Assembly: GCA_029747585.1 (NCBI GenBank)
Contig: JAPEVF010000002.1
Coordinates: forward strand, 236,994-300,993
DNA length: 64,000 nt
From: Pleurotus djamor
Taxonomy: Eukaryota; Basidiomycota; Agaricomycetes; Agaricales; Pleurotaceae
Direction: 5' to 3'
The notes beneath the pieces are model-generated. The model did not search any database and had not been told where the DNA came from. It saw nothing but the letters and a program-made list of their open reading frames with translations. Both the position numbers and the translations under genes were made by a program. This document shows, piece after piece, positions 46,696 to 57,889 of this stretch (position 1 is the stretch's first letter; each line of letters starts with the position of its first letter).

Positions 46696-49600
46696 ATGTC
46701 TCCCCCTTCCGTTATCCCGACGGTTCACGGCGACTCCGATGCAGCACCGTCAAGAACAGCTGCGGCCTTTCAGTCGGTACGGGCGGCGGTTGCAGTTCCA
46801 GAGACAGAGTTGAAGCGTTGGAAACGTACATTTGATGCCAACTCCAAACTCGTCAATGGTGAGAAGTAAGTCTTCAGAACTTTCGGTCACATGTGGTTCC
46901 AGGCTCTTGAACCGTTGAGTGCTTACCATACATTTATATTGGGGGGACTTTTATCTGTGAAGATTCCTGGATCCGGAAAGCTTCGTCAATGCCATCGCAC
47001 CAAAGAACGACCTCACGAAGATTGGCCGGGCACAGTTTGGCATACTATTCCGAATCGCCGATACTTCACGACGGGGCTTGGTCTCATGGGAAGACTTCAC
47101 TGTCTTCGAAACTCTGCTGAAGCGTCCGGATGCGGACTACTGGATGGCATTCCAGTATTTTGACGTGTTCGTATTCACTCTACTATGGTGCCCAACCAAG
47201 TACCCATTCGCTCAATAGAGATCACGACGGGTACATCACATACGACGAGTTCAAGAACGTCTTCTCAGCAAACATCGCTTCGGATGCTATCCCATTCGAT
47301 TTTGACTGGTGATTCATATTTTCCTCCGATTTGGAAGTTGGCACTCAAAATATGCCGTACAGTGACTGGGTCAAACTGTATCTGGGCAAGAAAAACGATA
47401 CCCACGTTCTAGGGTGTATGTATACTTCTTCGGACCTGAACCCGCCCATCCTGATCTAACGCGCTCAGACAACGAGTTCACGCAGCTGATGAAGGGGCTG
47501 CAAGGCGAACGACTTAGACAAGCTTTCAAATTCTTAGATGAGGACCAGGACGGGTTCATTAAACCTGAGCAGTTTAAGCGGATTATCTTGGTACGCATCA
47601 TCGAACTCTAATAGCGTCCCTGGTTGCTCAGGCTCATTGAACTTAGGAAATTGCTGGTCACAAACTCTCTGACGCTGTGATCGACCGTCTCCCCACGCTT
47701 TGTACCCTTAGTCCCGGCCAGAAGATATCTTATTCCGAAGTAATTGCTTTCCATAATGTTATTAGAGGTACGTCGACTTTTGGCCGCTGGGATACCCGAC
47801 TACTAACCTTGCCTGACAGAGATGGACATGGTTGAACGGTTCGTAGCTATGACATCATACGTTAAAACCGATCTGGTGTTCTGATAACGGCCACAGAATC
47901 ATTCGCGAAGCCACGAGGAAGAGCAAAGACGGACGGATAGACCAGTCCGATTTCCTAAATTATTCCACATCAAGTTCTCGCTATTCGCTGTTCACGCCGA
48001 TGGAGGCTTCTATTATCTTCCATTTCGCTGGCCGAGGTGTTTCTTCCCAAAGACTGACTCTCCTAGACTTTGCCCAACTACTGGACCCTCGATGGAGGGC
48101 TCCCCATGAAGTTGATGATACCCCGAAGCCCGCGGCCGCCAAGTCCGTAGTAGACGCCACCCTTCAATGGGCGTATGGTTTTGTCCAAGGCGGTAAGAGC
48201 TCTGAAACTTGCTATCGAATGTCGCTCAAGCCACTGGACAGGTATTGCTGGAGCATTTGGTGCGACTATCGTATACCCGATAGATATGGGTGAGTTTTCT
48301 CTCCTTATTGCATTCCTATGACCTTTTAACTGATTTTGAACGTAGTCAAGGTATGTTTTGCCTTCCATGATAGCCACTTTGCTGTGTTGATCCCGAGGAT
48401 ACTGTCATAGACGCGGTTCGTAACTATCACTACTTTAATTGATCCATTTTTAATCATCATGCACACACAGCATGCAAAATCAGCGAAGTACCGTCGTTGG
48501 CCAACTGTTATACAAGAATAGTTTTGATTGTGCGAAGAAGATATTCCGAAATGAGGGCTTTTTGGGCTTCTACCGCGGCCTGGGTCCCCAATTGATAGTC
48601 AGTGCTCCCGCAAGTTCAGACATTTTTGCGATGTGCAAACCCTCGTTCCTTGTTACAGGGCGTTGCTCCCGAGAAGGCTATCAAGCTGACCGTCAATGAT
48701 ATGGTTCGTGCACGCACGATGGACCCTGAAACGGGGCGGATTAAGCTTATCTGGGAGCTTGTCGCTGGTGGAATGGCTGGAGGCTGCCAAGTGGTGCGTA
48801 TCATTGAACGTGGGTGTTTATAATTGGCTGCTGATGACCTTTTTCTCCTAGGTGTTCACCAATCCGCTTGAGATCGTGTAAGAGGTTGCTTCTATTGATT
48901 TTGATGGTGATGATGATCTTATGGTATCCCCAAGCAAAATTCGGCTACAAGTTCAAGGCGAGGCGGCCAAGGTGGAGGGCCTTGCACCGAAAGGAGCTGT
49001 ACACATCATTCGTCAATTGGGTGTCCTCGGTCTCTACAAAGGGTCGTCTGCATGCTTGCTACGAGACATTCCGTTCTCTGCGATATACTTCCCGGCGTAC
49101 TCCCACTTGAAAAAAGACGTGTTCCAGGAGGGATACAATGGAAAGAAGCTGTCCTTCCTAGAGACTTTGGCAGCGGCTGGTATCGCGTGCGTTGGTTGTT
49201 GAGTTTTGAAAATTGATTGACATCTCATGTCGGGCATCCAGAGGCATGCCAGCAGCCTACCTTACAACCCCCGCAGGTGCGTGTTTCATGAGTTTAAACT
49301 TTTTCATCGCTTTAATTGTCGATCTCATTCACGGTTGATTTGTTGCTTGTAGATGTTGTTAAGACTCGATTACAGGTTGAAGCACGGAAGGGCCAGACCC
49401 ATTATAAGGGTCTCCGGGACGCATTTGTCAAGATTTGTACGTATAAGGAAAGCTGTGTCGAAACGAAGTGTATCGCTAATCCCATGGGACGGTTCCTTAG
49501 ACCGCGAGGAGGGCTTCCGGGCGCTGTACAAGGGAGGCCCCGCCCGTGTCATTCGAAGCAGTCCTCAATTTGGCTTCACGCTATTGGGCTACGAGGTCCT

Positions 49601-49937
49601 GAAGGATGTGAGTGCCCCGTATAGGCTATGTTCGTGATGGAATACTGATTTGGACATCACGTTGCAAAGACGATGCCGGTGAGCCATTTTTTATGCGCTT
49701 GTGATTTATAGGGTCCGATTAGTGACATTGAAATTTTAGTATCCTTGGGCCGATAAACCACTGCAAGTGGAAACGGCGCTAACATCTCAGAAGGACGAGA
49801 TGTCTAGAATTCGGGCCCGCAACGCGCTGAAAATCCTGTTGGATGTGCACGGGGACTTTGGGCGACGAGCTGCAGCTGCGTCGAGTACGATCTCTGCAGT
49901 ATCGGGGCGCAGTTCGAAACCGCCGGGGCTCGCGTAG
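46696..49937 (+). CDS. AGC1: EF-hand mitochondrial carrier, aspartate/glutamate (AGC1/Aralar) type
   Basis: The N-terminal half begins [20 protein letters not shown] and contains EF-hand-like units: [39 protein letters not shown] and [20 protein letters not shown]. The C-terminal half is a three-repeat solute carrier: [20 protein letters not shown], then [20 protein letters not shown], then [20 protein letters not shown], each with the Px(D/E)xx(K/R) signature. Matrix segments such as [20 protein letters not shown] match Aralar/citrin. The carrier swaps glutamate plus a proton for aspartate across the inner membrane in the malate-aspartate shuttle, with Ca2+ sensing on the cytosolic side. About fifteen introns break the gene; several exon borders were set by motif continuity. 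The tail after the last repeat is about 60 residues and ends SSKPPGLA. Confidence 0.92.
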
Positions 49938-50591
49938 ATAGATTACATTAGACCTTCTGCTTGTAGAATCCTCGCAGCTGTGCTTGGAGTGATGAATGAT
50001 GTGATGGATAGAGACGGCAATAGAACTGGGGGCCCAATGGGAGGTGAACCAGAAGACTGGAATTACAACAGGAACAGAATGGACAAGGCATGTTTGCTTG
50101 GAGACGGCATCGCCAAAACCGAGATGACCAGCGTGGGAGAATTGATGCCGATGTTGATGTGACAGGCCGTTGTGGTTGTGAGGGAGAAGTCGCACTCGTT
50201 TCTGTTTCGCCATTGGATCATCACAGATCCCACACTCCCCTCAAATACGGAAAATGTCCCAGTCCCCTTCCTTTCCCTTACCCTCCTTCNTTCTCTCTCT
50301 CTCTTTCGTTCCCTTTTCGTTTTCTTCCCCTCCCTCTTTTTTTTTTGGCGGTGAGGTATGTCGTTCTTTACTTCCAGGTATCGCAGGAAAACATATCCCC
50401 TCCTCCTCGACAGCATTTGTGCCATCCACCTATAGGCCCGCCTCCTCAGCTCGCTACTTTGAACTGCAAGACAGTCACTACGCCAGCGTAGACCGCTACC
50501 TCTCGCNTTTCGACTTCGATTCGATCTTCGTTTTAGCGTCAACTTTTTTATTTTGTGCAGCTGCTGCCGCCCCGTCACTCTCTTTTCAATC
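49938..50591. other. promoter region of the wall-protein gene
   Basis: Non-coding 650 bases between AGC1 and the Thr-rich protein gene. It contains an Asn/Gly-coding-looking but unsupported frame near 49980-50160 and then the pyrimidine tract noted separately. N bases at 50290 and 50507. Confidence 0.6.
50226..50346 (+). promoter_or_regulatory. long CT-rich (pyrimidine) promoter tract
   Basis: About 120 bases are almost purely C and T on the plus strand, including CTCTCTCTCTCTTTC and a run of ten T. It ends 245 bases before the wall-protein ATG. Such tracts are common just upstream of strongly expressed genes of filamentous fungi. An N lies at 50290 inside it. Confidence 0.5.
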
Positions 50592-52194
50592 ATGAAGTCA
50601 ATATTTTTCGGTCTTTCTCTCATCGGAGCCGCCGCCGCTCAGATTGTCATTGGTGTATCAATGGTCCCAGCCGAGGCAGCAGGCTCATCATCTGCTTCGG
50701 CCTCTGCTGAAACGGCCTCTGTCACCGCTGAGGCTACCCCGACCGGCCCGGCCGATCAGAACTATGGCGCTGCTGGTTTCTCTGCACCAACAGCAGCCCC
50801 GGCTCCTCCTCAGGCTCCCCCTAAGGAAGATTTCTACCAAATCATGCCCTACGACCAATGGCAGAGCGGAGGGTACAAGAACCTCGACTGTGGTTACGGA
50901 CACCAGAGGAATTCGGAGGGTTACTGTGTTCCCATGTCCTGGGTAAGCATTCTTCCATCAGATCAGTTTCAGCCTCAATTGACATCAGCACGCAGTACAC
51001 CCCATCAATCCAAGGTTGTTACGCCACCATCATCATCAACAATGGAAATTCATGGGGTCAACACTGCAACAACTACGTCCACACTGTCACCGTCACCCAG
51101 CACAACACTGTGACCAAGACGGAGGTTCAGGTATGTACTTTCTGCGTCTCCACACTAATCTTTCTCACACCCTCCTCAGACCGCTACCCAAGTTGTTCCC
51201 ACCACTGTCACCGTTCGTGAAACCGCGACCAAGATCGAGACCGACATCCGCACATACACTCAGGTTGTCACCTCCACCGAGGTCGTTCCTACCACCCGTG
51301 TCTGGGTTTCCACCGAAGTTATCGACAGGACCAAGACCCTCGAGCACACTTTGACCGCCACCGAGACCAAGACGCAAGTCAATGTCTACACCCAGACCGC
51401 CACCCGCACGGATACCGCCACTGCTACCGTCAGGGAGACTCAGACCGACTTCGTCACCAAGACTCAGCTCGAGACCATCGTTGTTCCTACCACCTACACC
51501 AGCGTCTGGGTCTCCACCCAGGTCATTGATAACACCAAGACTCTCTTGGAGACCAAGACTGCCACTGTCACTGACGAGGTCACTTCCGTCCAGACCGCCA
51601 CCAAGACTGACACTGTCACCGATTTCATGACCGTCACTCAAGTCAGCACTTACGTGCAACCCACAACGTTCACCTCTGTGTGGGTCAAGACTGAGGTCAT
51701 CGACAACGTAAGTCTCACTCAATCCAGGTCCCCCCCTCATTGACCTAACTTCTTTCTAGACCAAGACCGTCTTGAACACTGTTACGTCTGCCGTCACTGA
51801 GGACCGCACCATCCTCACCACCTTGGTCTCTACTGCTACTGCCACCCAGACCGAGACTGCCACCGCCACCGAGACCGTTGTTGAGACCGCCCTTGCCCAA
51901 TGCCTTGGCAGGTGCAAGTCTTCCTGGGGCCTTACGCCAGGAAACAGCAACAACTACAACACCTACGCTGCTGCCCCCGCCGCCACCAGCTCGTCTTGGG
52001 TTGCTGAGACGCCATCAACCAGCGCTGCCTTGGCCGAGTCCACCGGCAGCTCCTACGGTAGCTCTTACGGCTCGTCTGGAAGCTCCTACGGCTCTTCCGG
52101 AAGCTCTTACGGTTCCTCTGAGAGCTCCTACGGAAGCTCCGGCAGCTCTTATGGCAGCTCATCCGGTAGCTCGTACGGCTCCAGCGGCTACTAA
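50592..52194 (+). CDS. secreted Thr-rich wall-type protein with Ser-Tyr-Gly repeat tail
   Basis: A signal peptide (MKSIFFGLSLIGAAAAQIVI) leads into a Ser/Ala/Pro-rich stretch, then a short Cys-containing part: MPYDQWQSGGYKNLDCGYGH, GYCVPMSW and, after an intron, GCYATIIINNGNSWGQHCNN. About 250 Thr/Val/Glu-rich residues follow with at least three degenerate repeats built on VVPTT, then VWVSTEVIDRTKTL, VWVSTQVIDNTKTL and VWVKTEVIDNTKTV. A single Cys pair (ALAQCLGRCKSSWG) precedes an Ala/Ser/Thr region and nine SSYGSS-type units to the stop. No GPI-anchor signal is visible at the C-terminus. Codon third positions are strongly C-biased, as in highly expressed genes. It is probably extracellular, perhaps wall-bound, O-glycosylated through Thr. 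I know no named family for it. Confidence 0.8.
52048..52191 (+). repeat. tandem Ser-Tyr-Gly-Ser coding repeat
   Basis: About nine units of AGCTCCTACGG(C/T)-type sequence encode SSYGSS, SSYGSSG and SSYGSSE variants at the extreme C-terminus of the wall protein. Synonymous differences between units show it is not a recent perfect expansion. Confidence 0.85.
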
Positions 52195-52824
52195 GTGTAA
52201 AAGGTTTCTTCGATGATACCTTGATGCAGTCACGCTTTCACGTCGCGTTTTGTAGATACTCCACACACCATTGCATTTACATCNTTTTTTTTCTGAGCAC
52301 GGACAGAGGGACAAAGCCCAATTTATATATTGTTTTCTGTTGAATATTCGCCGCTTCGCTTCACACTTTATCTTCCGTTGTTGACCTAATACGTTTTTCG
52401 AGGCTCCCACCGCCCTTTCTTTTCGCGACAGGCATTCCTTGGGTCGATACCTGCTCGTTTAGCATTGCTTGCCACCGTATTTGTTGTTCGATACAAGTAG
52501 TACTTTTCCTACTCGAGGTATGGTGAATGCCATTGCTACTGAAAAACGCTAGTATGAGAAGGCTCTTGTAACCGTAGACCATTTAGAATTTGCATTTTGG
52601 GTTTTTCGGGACGACAATTAGATAGGAGCTGCAAGCTACACGTCCTAAAGAGTGTTGGTGATTTGAGTTAGATATAAATAGCCGTGCCTGTGGGTGTAAG
52701 GAGGCGGCTATTTATGTTTATTTGGTACCATCTCGATTCTGGATGTAACGGGTCCCCGGCGCTTATGTCCGTATCCGTCATCGATCAGGATCACCCTTGT
52801 ACTTTTTCCTCTTGAAGCGACATA
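52195..52824. other. intergenic region
   Basis: No supported gene in 630 bases. It includes an N beside a T run (52284) and an inverted repeat carrying two opposed TATA-like elements at 52674-52715, about 110-150 bases before the next ATG. Confidence 0.6.
52674..52715. repeat. inverted repeat with opposed TATAAATA-like arms
   Basis: ATAAATAGCCG at 52674-52684 and its exact complement CGGCTATTTAT at 52705-52715 are separated by 20 bases. With the preceding T the left arm reads TATAAATA on the plus strand, 145-152 bases before the TRP14-like ATG, so it may be that gene's TATA box. The symmetry is unexplained. Confidence 0.5.
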
Positions 52825-53401
52825 ATGCCACTTGAAACATACGACCAGTCTGATGCTACGCAGCTCCTTCGAAGCGATGGGGAGCGCTTTCTCATCTTCT
52901 ACTCCTCCATTGTTGGGGGATCGATGTGGTGCCCGGTAACTCCTGTCCCGCCCCACTGGGGAGTTTGCGCGCTGACGATCGGGTTAAATTTTCTAGGACT
53001 GCGTTGCCGTAGAAGACTTAGTTCAATCCACGTTCTCAGCGCAAGATGGTCCTCATGGTGTCATTGTATATGTCGGTGATCGGGCTACGTAAGCGTCTAT
53101 CGGCCTCTCGATGATCCCGCCACTGAGTCTCTTGCTTGCTGATATGGGATGGCTACCCCTTGAATGTTTTGATGTACAGGTGGAAAGATCGCAGTGAAAA
53201 TAATACATTCCGTGGTGACCCATTCAAACTGGAGTCCATCCCAACTATCCTCAAAATTAAAGATGTAAGCGATACTTGACTACTGATTGTTGATTCACCG
53301 CCTGAAGTATATCTTTGTAAATCAAGGGGAAAGAGGTTGATCGCCTTGTTGATCCAGAAGTAGTACCCGATAGACTGCGATCGTTTATCCAGACGAATTA
53401 A
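52825..53401 (+). CDS. thioredoxin-like protein, TRP14/TXNDC17 (DUF953) type
   Basis: The protein starts MPLETYDQSDATQLLRSDGE, continues RFLIFYSSIVGGSMWCPDCV, with the active site WCPDC assembled across the intron after WCP, then AVEDLVQSTFSAQDGPHGVI, VYVGDRATWKDRSENNTFR and GDPFKLESIPTILKIKDGKE. The end is RLVDPEVVPDRLRSFIQTN. WCPDC rather than WCGPC is the mark of TRP14-like proteins, which reduce small disulfides and nitrosothiols in the cytosol. At about 120 residues the length is normal. Three introns are seen; the stop TAA is at 53399-53401. Confidence 0.9.
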
Positions 53402-54244
53402 TACTACGAACACCGAGAAAATAAACGACTTTGATAAACCGACCGACCCGAACCAGACCATTCTACAATGACCCAATGATGAGGATGATGATGGTAGCCA
53501 TATCCTTCCTTGTATCAACATAGATGTTGTGGTCGCATGCGGCACCATAAAACAAATATTGCGGTGACACAGACCCTATCATTCCGTTCTTTCATGCAAA
53601 AATTTCTTTATCGTACGTGGTCTCTTGTTTATGAGTTCGTCAGGCTATTGAGGCACAGCCAGTCTTCTAGGTGACGTGCAGAGGCCTTCAATTGATGGAG
53701 ACGCCGGTCTCCATAATTTTACTCCTACTAGCAATTTAGTAGTGAAACTCCCGCTTGCAAACGATCATTTTAGGAGAAACTTGGTTTTCAAGGGAGATCA
53801 TCCCTCAAAATGGATATTCCTCCGTTGAAAACAAGGTCTTCGCTGTGTCCATTCTTTTCCTCGTTTTGCCACGACGCCCCCGAGTGATCATGCTGAGTTT
53901 TTGTCCCATATCCGCGCTTTGAGTGACGGCTGATAACTTGTACGCCTATTCAAAGCATTCAACAGACTGACTACATTAAACCCTTTCGTTCCTGGATGGG
54001 ATCGAGATCTCTATCTCCTCCTTTCCAGTTACTAATTTGACGGTACATACCGCGTGCAATGCTAGTAAACCATCAACGTTCTCAGTTCGGTGGCGGTTGG
54101 ACGGTAGAAAAATATTTCCAACTCATTCGAGCGATAACCATAACGATACGTGCCCTACACCGCAGATTCATACTTATTTAAGCCTCCAATGCGAGAGGAT
54201 GTCAGACCCCATTCTACCTCCCCTACCTCGCATCCAAAGTAAAA
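53402..54244. other. intergenic region with hairpin cluster
   Basis: No coding signal was found in these 840 bases. The central part (53695-53835) holds three inverted repeats described separately; the right end is the promoter of the GNAT gene. No snRNA, tRNA or snoRNA was recognised. Confidence 0.6.
53695..53835. repeat. cluster of three inverted repeats (possible structured RNA or element)
   Basis: Arm pairs are: ATGGAGAC (53695) with GTCTCCAT (53707), loop GCCG; CTCCTA (53722) with TAGGAG (53771), enclosing CTACTA (53725) with TAGTAG (53737); and CTTGGTTTTCAAGGGA (53780) with TCCC (53801) and TTGAAAACAAG (53825). The stems lie side by side without overlap of the outer arms. Strand and function are unknown. 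Confidence 0.4.
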
Positions 54245-55379
54245 ATGTCGACCTCCAGAAATGGCGTTATCATTGTTCAGCACACCGACCCGAACGACTT
54301 CCTCATGGCGACAATGTCAGCGCTCGAAGCTAAGGAACACTCTCCGATGATCATCCTGGCACATACGCTCAAGGCCGCTGGTGCATCGACCGCGTGGAAC
54401 GCATCCTACGCCGAATTCACCTCCACGCGTTACCGCCCGACGCAATCAACCCCAACCAAATACGAAAATTTCTGGTTGTCGATATGGTCGACCGCCTCCG
54501 GACACAACAGACTAGAAATCGTCGTGATGTGTGCTAGTTGGAGCCTGGGGAAGTATCCCCTCTTCCTCTGGACCCCTCACGGGGATGGCTGGAATCCCCC
54601 GACTACACAGTTGAACGAACTGGTCACCTTCCTTCAGGGAAGCGTGATATCCTACGATAGGGTCTTCGCGGTCTTTGGACCTGCCAGCCTAGCAAAATCG
54701 TTCGCCGATCATTGGCCTGCTCAAACAGAGGCCCGTCCTTACTATGATGCATATCTTTCATATTGCGCTGCCACATATCCGTCGGATCGACTCCCTGATG
54801 GACATTCGATCAGGCTTGGAGCTGTTTCTGATTTCGAGGCTATACGAGCACTGTGCTACGAGTTTGCCGAGCACTCAGTGAGTGTCATATCCCGCTAGAG
54901 GTGTCCTGTGCTTACCTTTACATTTACCAGGTCTTTTACCCTCTCACTATTGACAGAGCGGGATTGGAAGCCAAGCAACTCATTCAAAATCAGGAAGTGT
55001 GGGTTTACGACGTGCACGGGAAAGTTACGAGTATCTGCGCTGCGACGCGTTATTCACGAAGGGCGGCCGTGATTAGCAAGGTTTTCACCAAGCGAAGTGA
55101 GAGGCGTAAAGGATACGCAGAACGCTTGGTGCGTTTTGTCACCCAAAGGTTTGAACCTTCAACGTTGGTCATTGGAGTTTTCTCTGACATGGAGAACTTA
55201 GCTTGCATTCGGATCACAAAAAGGCTGTCCTCTACGTGTCCACGACCAACGAATCTGCAGAAGGCATCTATGGAAAGGTTGGTTTTGTCGATTTAAAGAA
55301 CGGTCCATCTTCGACGGGTGATGGTCGTGAGCATTGGTTGGAGTTGGGATTCAAGGTGACGGCAAAGGGGCACTGGTGA
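54245..55379 (+). CDS. GNAT-family acetyltransferase with N-terminal extension
   Basis: The protein starts MSTSRNGVIIVQHTDPNDFL. The first 190 residues include APASLAKSFADHW-like sequence (VFGPASLAKSFADHWPAQTE) and resemble an N-terminal GNAT-like lobe. The C-terminal domain reads YSRRAAVISKVFTKRSERRK, GYAERLVRFVTQ, then after an intron SLHSDHKKAVLYVSTTNESA and EGIYGKVGFVDLKNG. The segment VFTKRSERRKGYAERLV is the acetyl-CoA binding motif (V-x-T-x2-x2-R-x-x-G-x-A). Similar two-part proteins are widespread in agaricomycetes; the substrate is not predictable. Two introns are seen, the second placed after TQ. The stop is at 55377-55379; MOCS1 lies convergent 100 bases away. Confidence 0.78.
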
Positions 55380-55481
55380 TAAATTCAAAAGCTTCTTGAA
55401 TTTCGAATCAACCGCTAGAACGATTCCAAGGACTTACGCACGTATCCTTATAATTTATCATAGAATATCTACGTGTCCTCA

Positions 55482-57650
55482 TCAATCGGACTGCCTTACA
55501 AAATCTCCACTTTTACCGCCTGACTTGGATTTGACGATGATTTCGCCGATTTCCATCTCTTTCCCTGCTACGGCCTTGAGCATATCCCATACAGTTAGGA
55601 GGCCAACAGATACTGCGGTTAATGCTTCCATCTCGACGCCAGTTTTCCCCTCGCAGGCCACGGTAGCTGTACAGAAGACGCTGTATCGTGATGCAGCGTC
55701 TGAGTCTTCAACCACTTGTGGGTCCAACGTCACTGAAACATGCGACAACTGAAGTGGGTGACATAGAGGTATAAGATCGGATGTCTTCTTGCTGCCCATT
55801 ATAGCCGCCAGTCGAGCGACAGTCAATGGGTCACCTTTACGGCGTGCTTTCTCAATTGCCGAGCTTCGCGCAGGGTCCGTAATGGTATGTTCTTTGGATG
55901 TGATGAGTTCGTATGCCACCCGGGGAATGTATATCCGTCCAACAGCAGTAGCTTCTCGATGAGTCGTTTCTTTCCCGCGGACATTAACCATAGCTGGCTT
56001 CCCTTCTTCGTCCATATGTGTTAGCTTCGGGGTTTGTCGCGATGTAGCATAGTATCGCACGTGAGTAGCCGTCCGTCGCGCATCACTCCTTACGTATCTG
56101 GGAATGCGCAACGAGATGCGAGTTTGACCTAAAATACAACAAAACTAGAGATGAGACAAGCAAGATGGCTACGGTGACTGGATGGTGTATGAAAGGTACT
56201 CAACCCCCGATGAGAATCATTGGTCGGTTGTGTACGACATCGATATCCTCCATTCCAGCGTGTTTCTCCTTCTTCTGGTGAACAGCTTGACTGATTGTCT
56301 TCAGGAGGTCCTCATCCGAGACACCCGTTCGCATTTGATCCCGCAACGAAAGTTCGGTTGAATCAAATAAGCACACCTGAGGTTACAATGATGAGACACG
56401 TTAAAAGCCGGTAGCAGAGAAATTACTTTTATCTGACCGTCCGCGGTGATGCGGAGACGATTACAGCTCGAGCAGAAGTGGTCTGACATGCTGCTGATGA
56501 AGCCGAAGCTGCCTTGGTACCCTGGGATGTACCAAGAGCGCGCTGTATCATTCAGTTCGTCAGCAGCACGAGCAACGTGGGGATATGCTTGGGATATCCG
56601 GGCTAAAAGATCCACGGATGGGACCATTTTCGATTTATCCCACTTGTTCCCTTTCAACAGGTCGCATCAGTAAAGGAAGCGCTTGGACTGGATCGGCTGA
56701 CCTGCAAACGGCATGAATTCGATGAATCGAACGGAGATACGTTCATGTTTGGTCCATTCAACGAAATCCAACACTTCCGAGTCGTTGAGTCCTTTGATGA
56801 CCACCACGTTTAGTTTCACGGAATGCAATGATGGCGAATTGAGTGCGATTGACAGTGTCTTCATGACTGCATCATGCCCACGCCGACGAGTCATAATCTC
56901 AAATTTGAGCGGATCAAGGGTATCCAAACTTTATGGATGATGGTGAGATACATAGCCTCAGTAACAAGCACACACTTATATCTGCGTACCTGACATTGAG
57001 GTGCGTGAGCCCTTTGTCAATGAATTGCTGGAGTTGTCTGTGGAGGATGATCCCATTCGAGGTCATAGCTATGGACTTTAAACCATACGGACGAAGGTTA
57101 TTTAGCCCATCTAGGGGATCGTAATGAGCAACGAGCGTGGGCTCAAGCTATCCCAAATCAATGATCCATACCAATGATATCAAGGATCCCTTTCCTTATA
57201 GTAGGTTCTCCACCTGTTAGCCGAATTTTACTGACACCATTTTGGACAAACAGTTTGGCTAGGCGAAGAACTTCGTCGTTGGTCAGAATGCGGCCGGCTG
57301 GTGACAGCTCGACACCCTCCTCGGGCATGCAATAGAAGCCTAGCAGTCATCAGCTCTCACGAAATTTGGAGTGATATAAGTCCATACAGCGTAGATTGCA
57401 TCGTTCCGTTAGGGATATTCTGAGGTAATCATGTTTCCGCTGGAACTGATCAACCAAGGCTGGCGAGACCTCGAACGGTTTCTCAGCATCAATTTGGGCA
57501 ATTTTGGCCTGAAGAAATGCACGAGTAAGGCATAAACCGACCGATCCCTACAGAACAAATCCCAAATACCCTGATTTGCGCTGAAGAGGAGTGTCGTGCT
57601 TGGATAAAGGATGCTTTTAACCTGGGAGCTATTGCCGACCGATGGAACAT
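55482..57650 (-). CDS. MOCS1: molybdenum cofactor biosynthesis MOCS1 (MoaA-MoaC fusion)
   Basis: ATG 57650 starts [20 protein letters not shown], a mitochondrial presequence, and splices after SSSAQIR into [20 protein letters not shown]. The radical SAM site is [20 protein letters not shown], formed over an intron, then [18 protein letters not shown]. Later: [32 protein letters not shown] and, for the C-terminal cluster, [20 protein letters not shown] followed by [13 protein letters not shown]. The MoaA part ends [10 protein letters not shown]. After intron 56129-56204 the MoaC part follows: [40 protein letters not shown] and [20 protein letters not shown]. MoaA and MoaC convert GTP to cyclic pyranopterin monophosphate in the mitochondrial matrix, the first step of cofactor synthesis. 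N bases lie upstream of the start. Confidence 0.9.
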
Positions 57651-57889
57651 GGAAGTCAGGGAAGAGTTCGACTTGGTCCGGGTTCAGCTTCACACGCTGG
57701 TGGGGAGAACTATGGCAGCACCATTTGGCAAGGGAAGAACATGCGCAACCTGCAAATTGGCGCAGGGGTCGATAAATCACTGAGGTGTGACACCTGTGAC
57801 CATCACACTTACGCGTCTCAACGCGTACGCCCANCNNNCTTCNACCNNNACNANAANTCCCTGCTTGCACCCCACTTCTTCGATCCAAT

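Noticed and set aside
52048..52191. CRISPR-like short repeats
   Set aside because: They are in-frame coding repeats without spacers, in a eukaryote.
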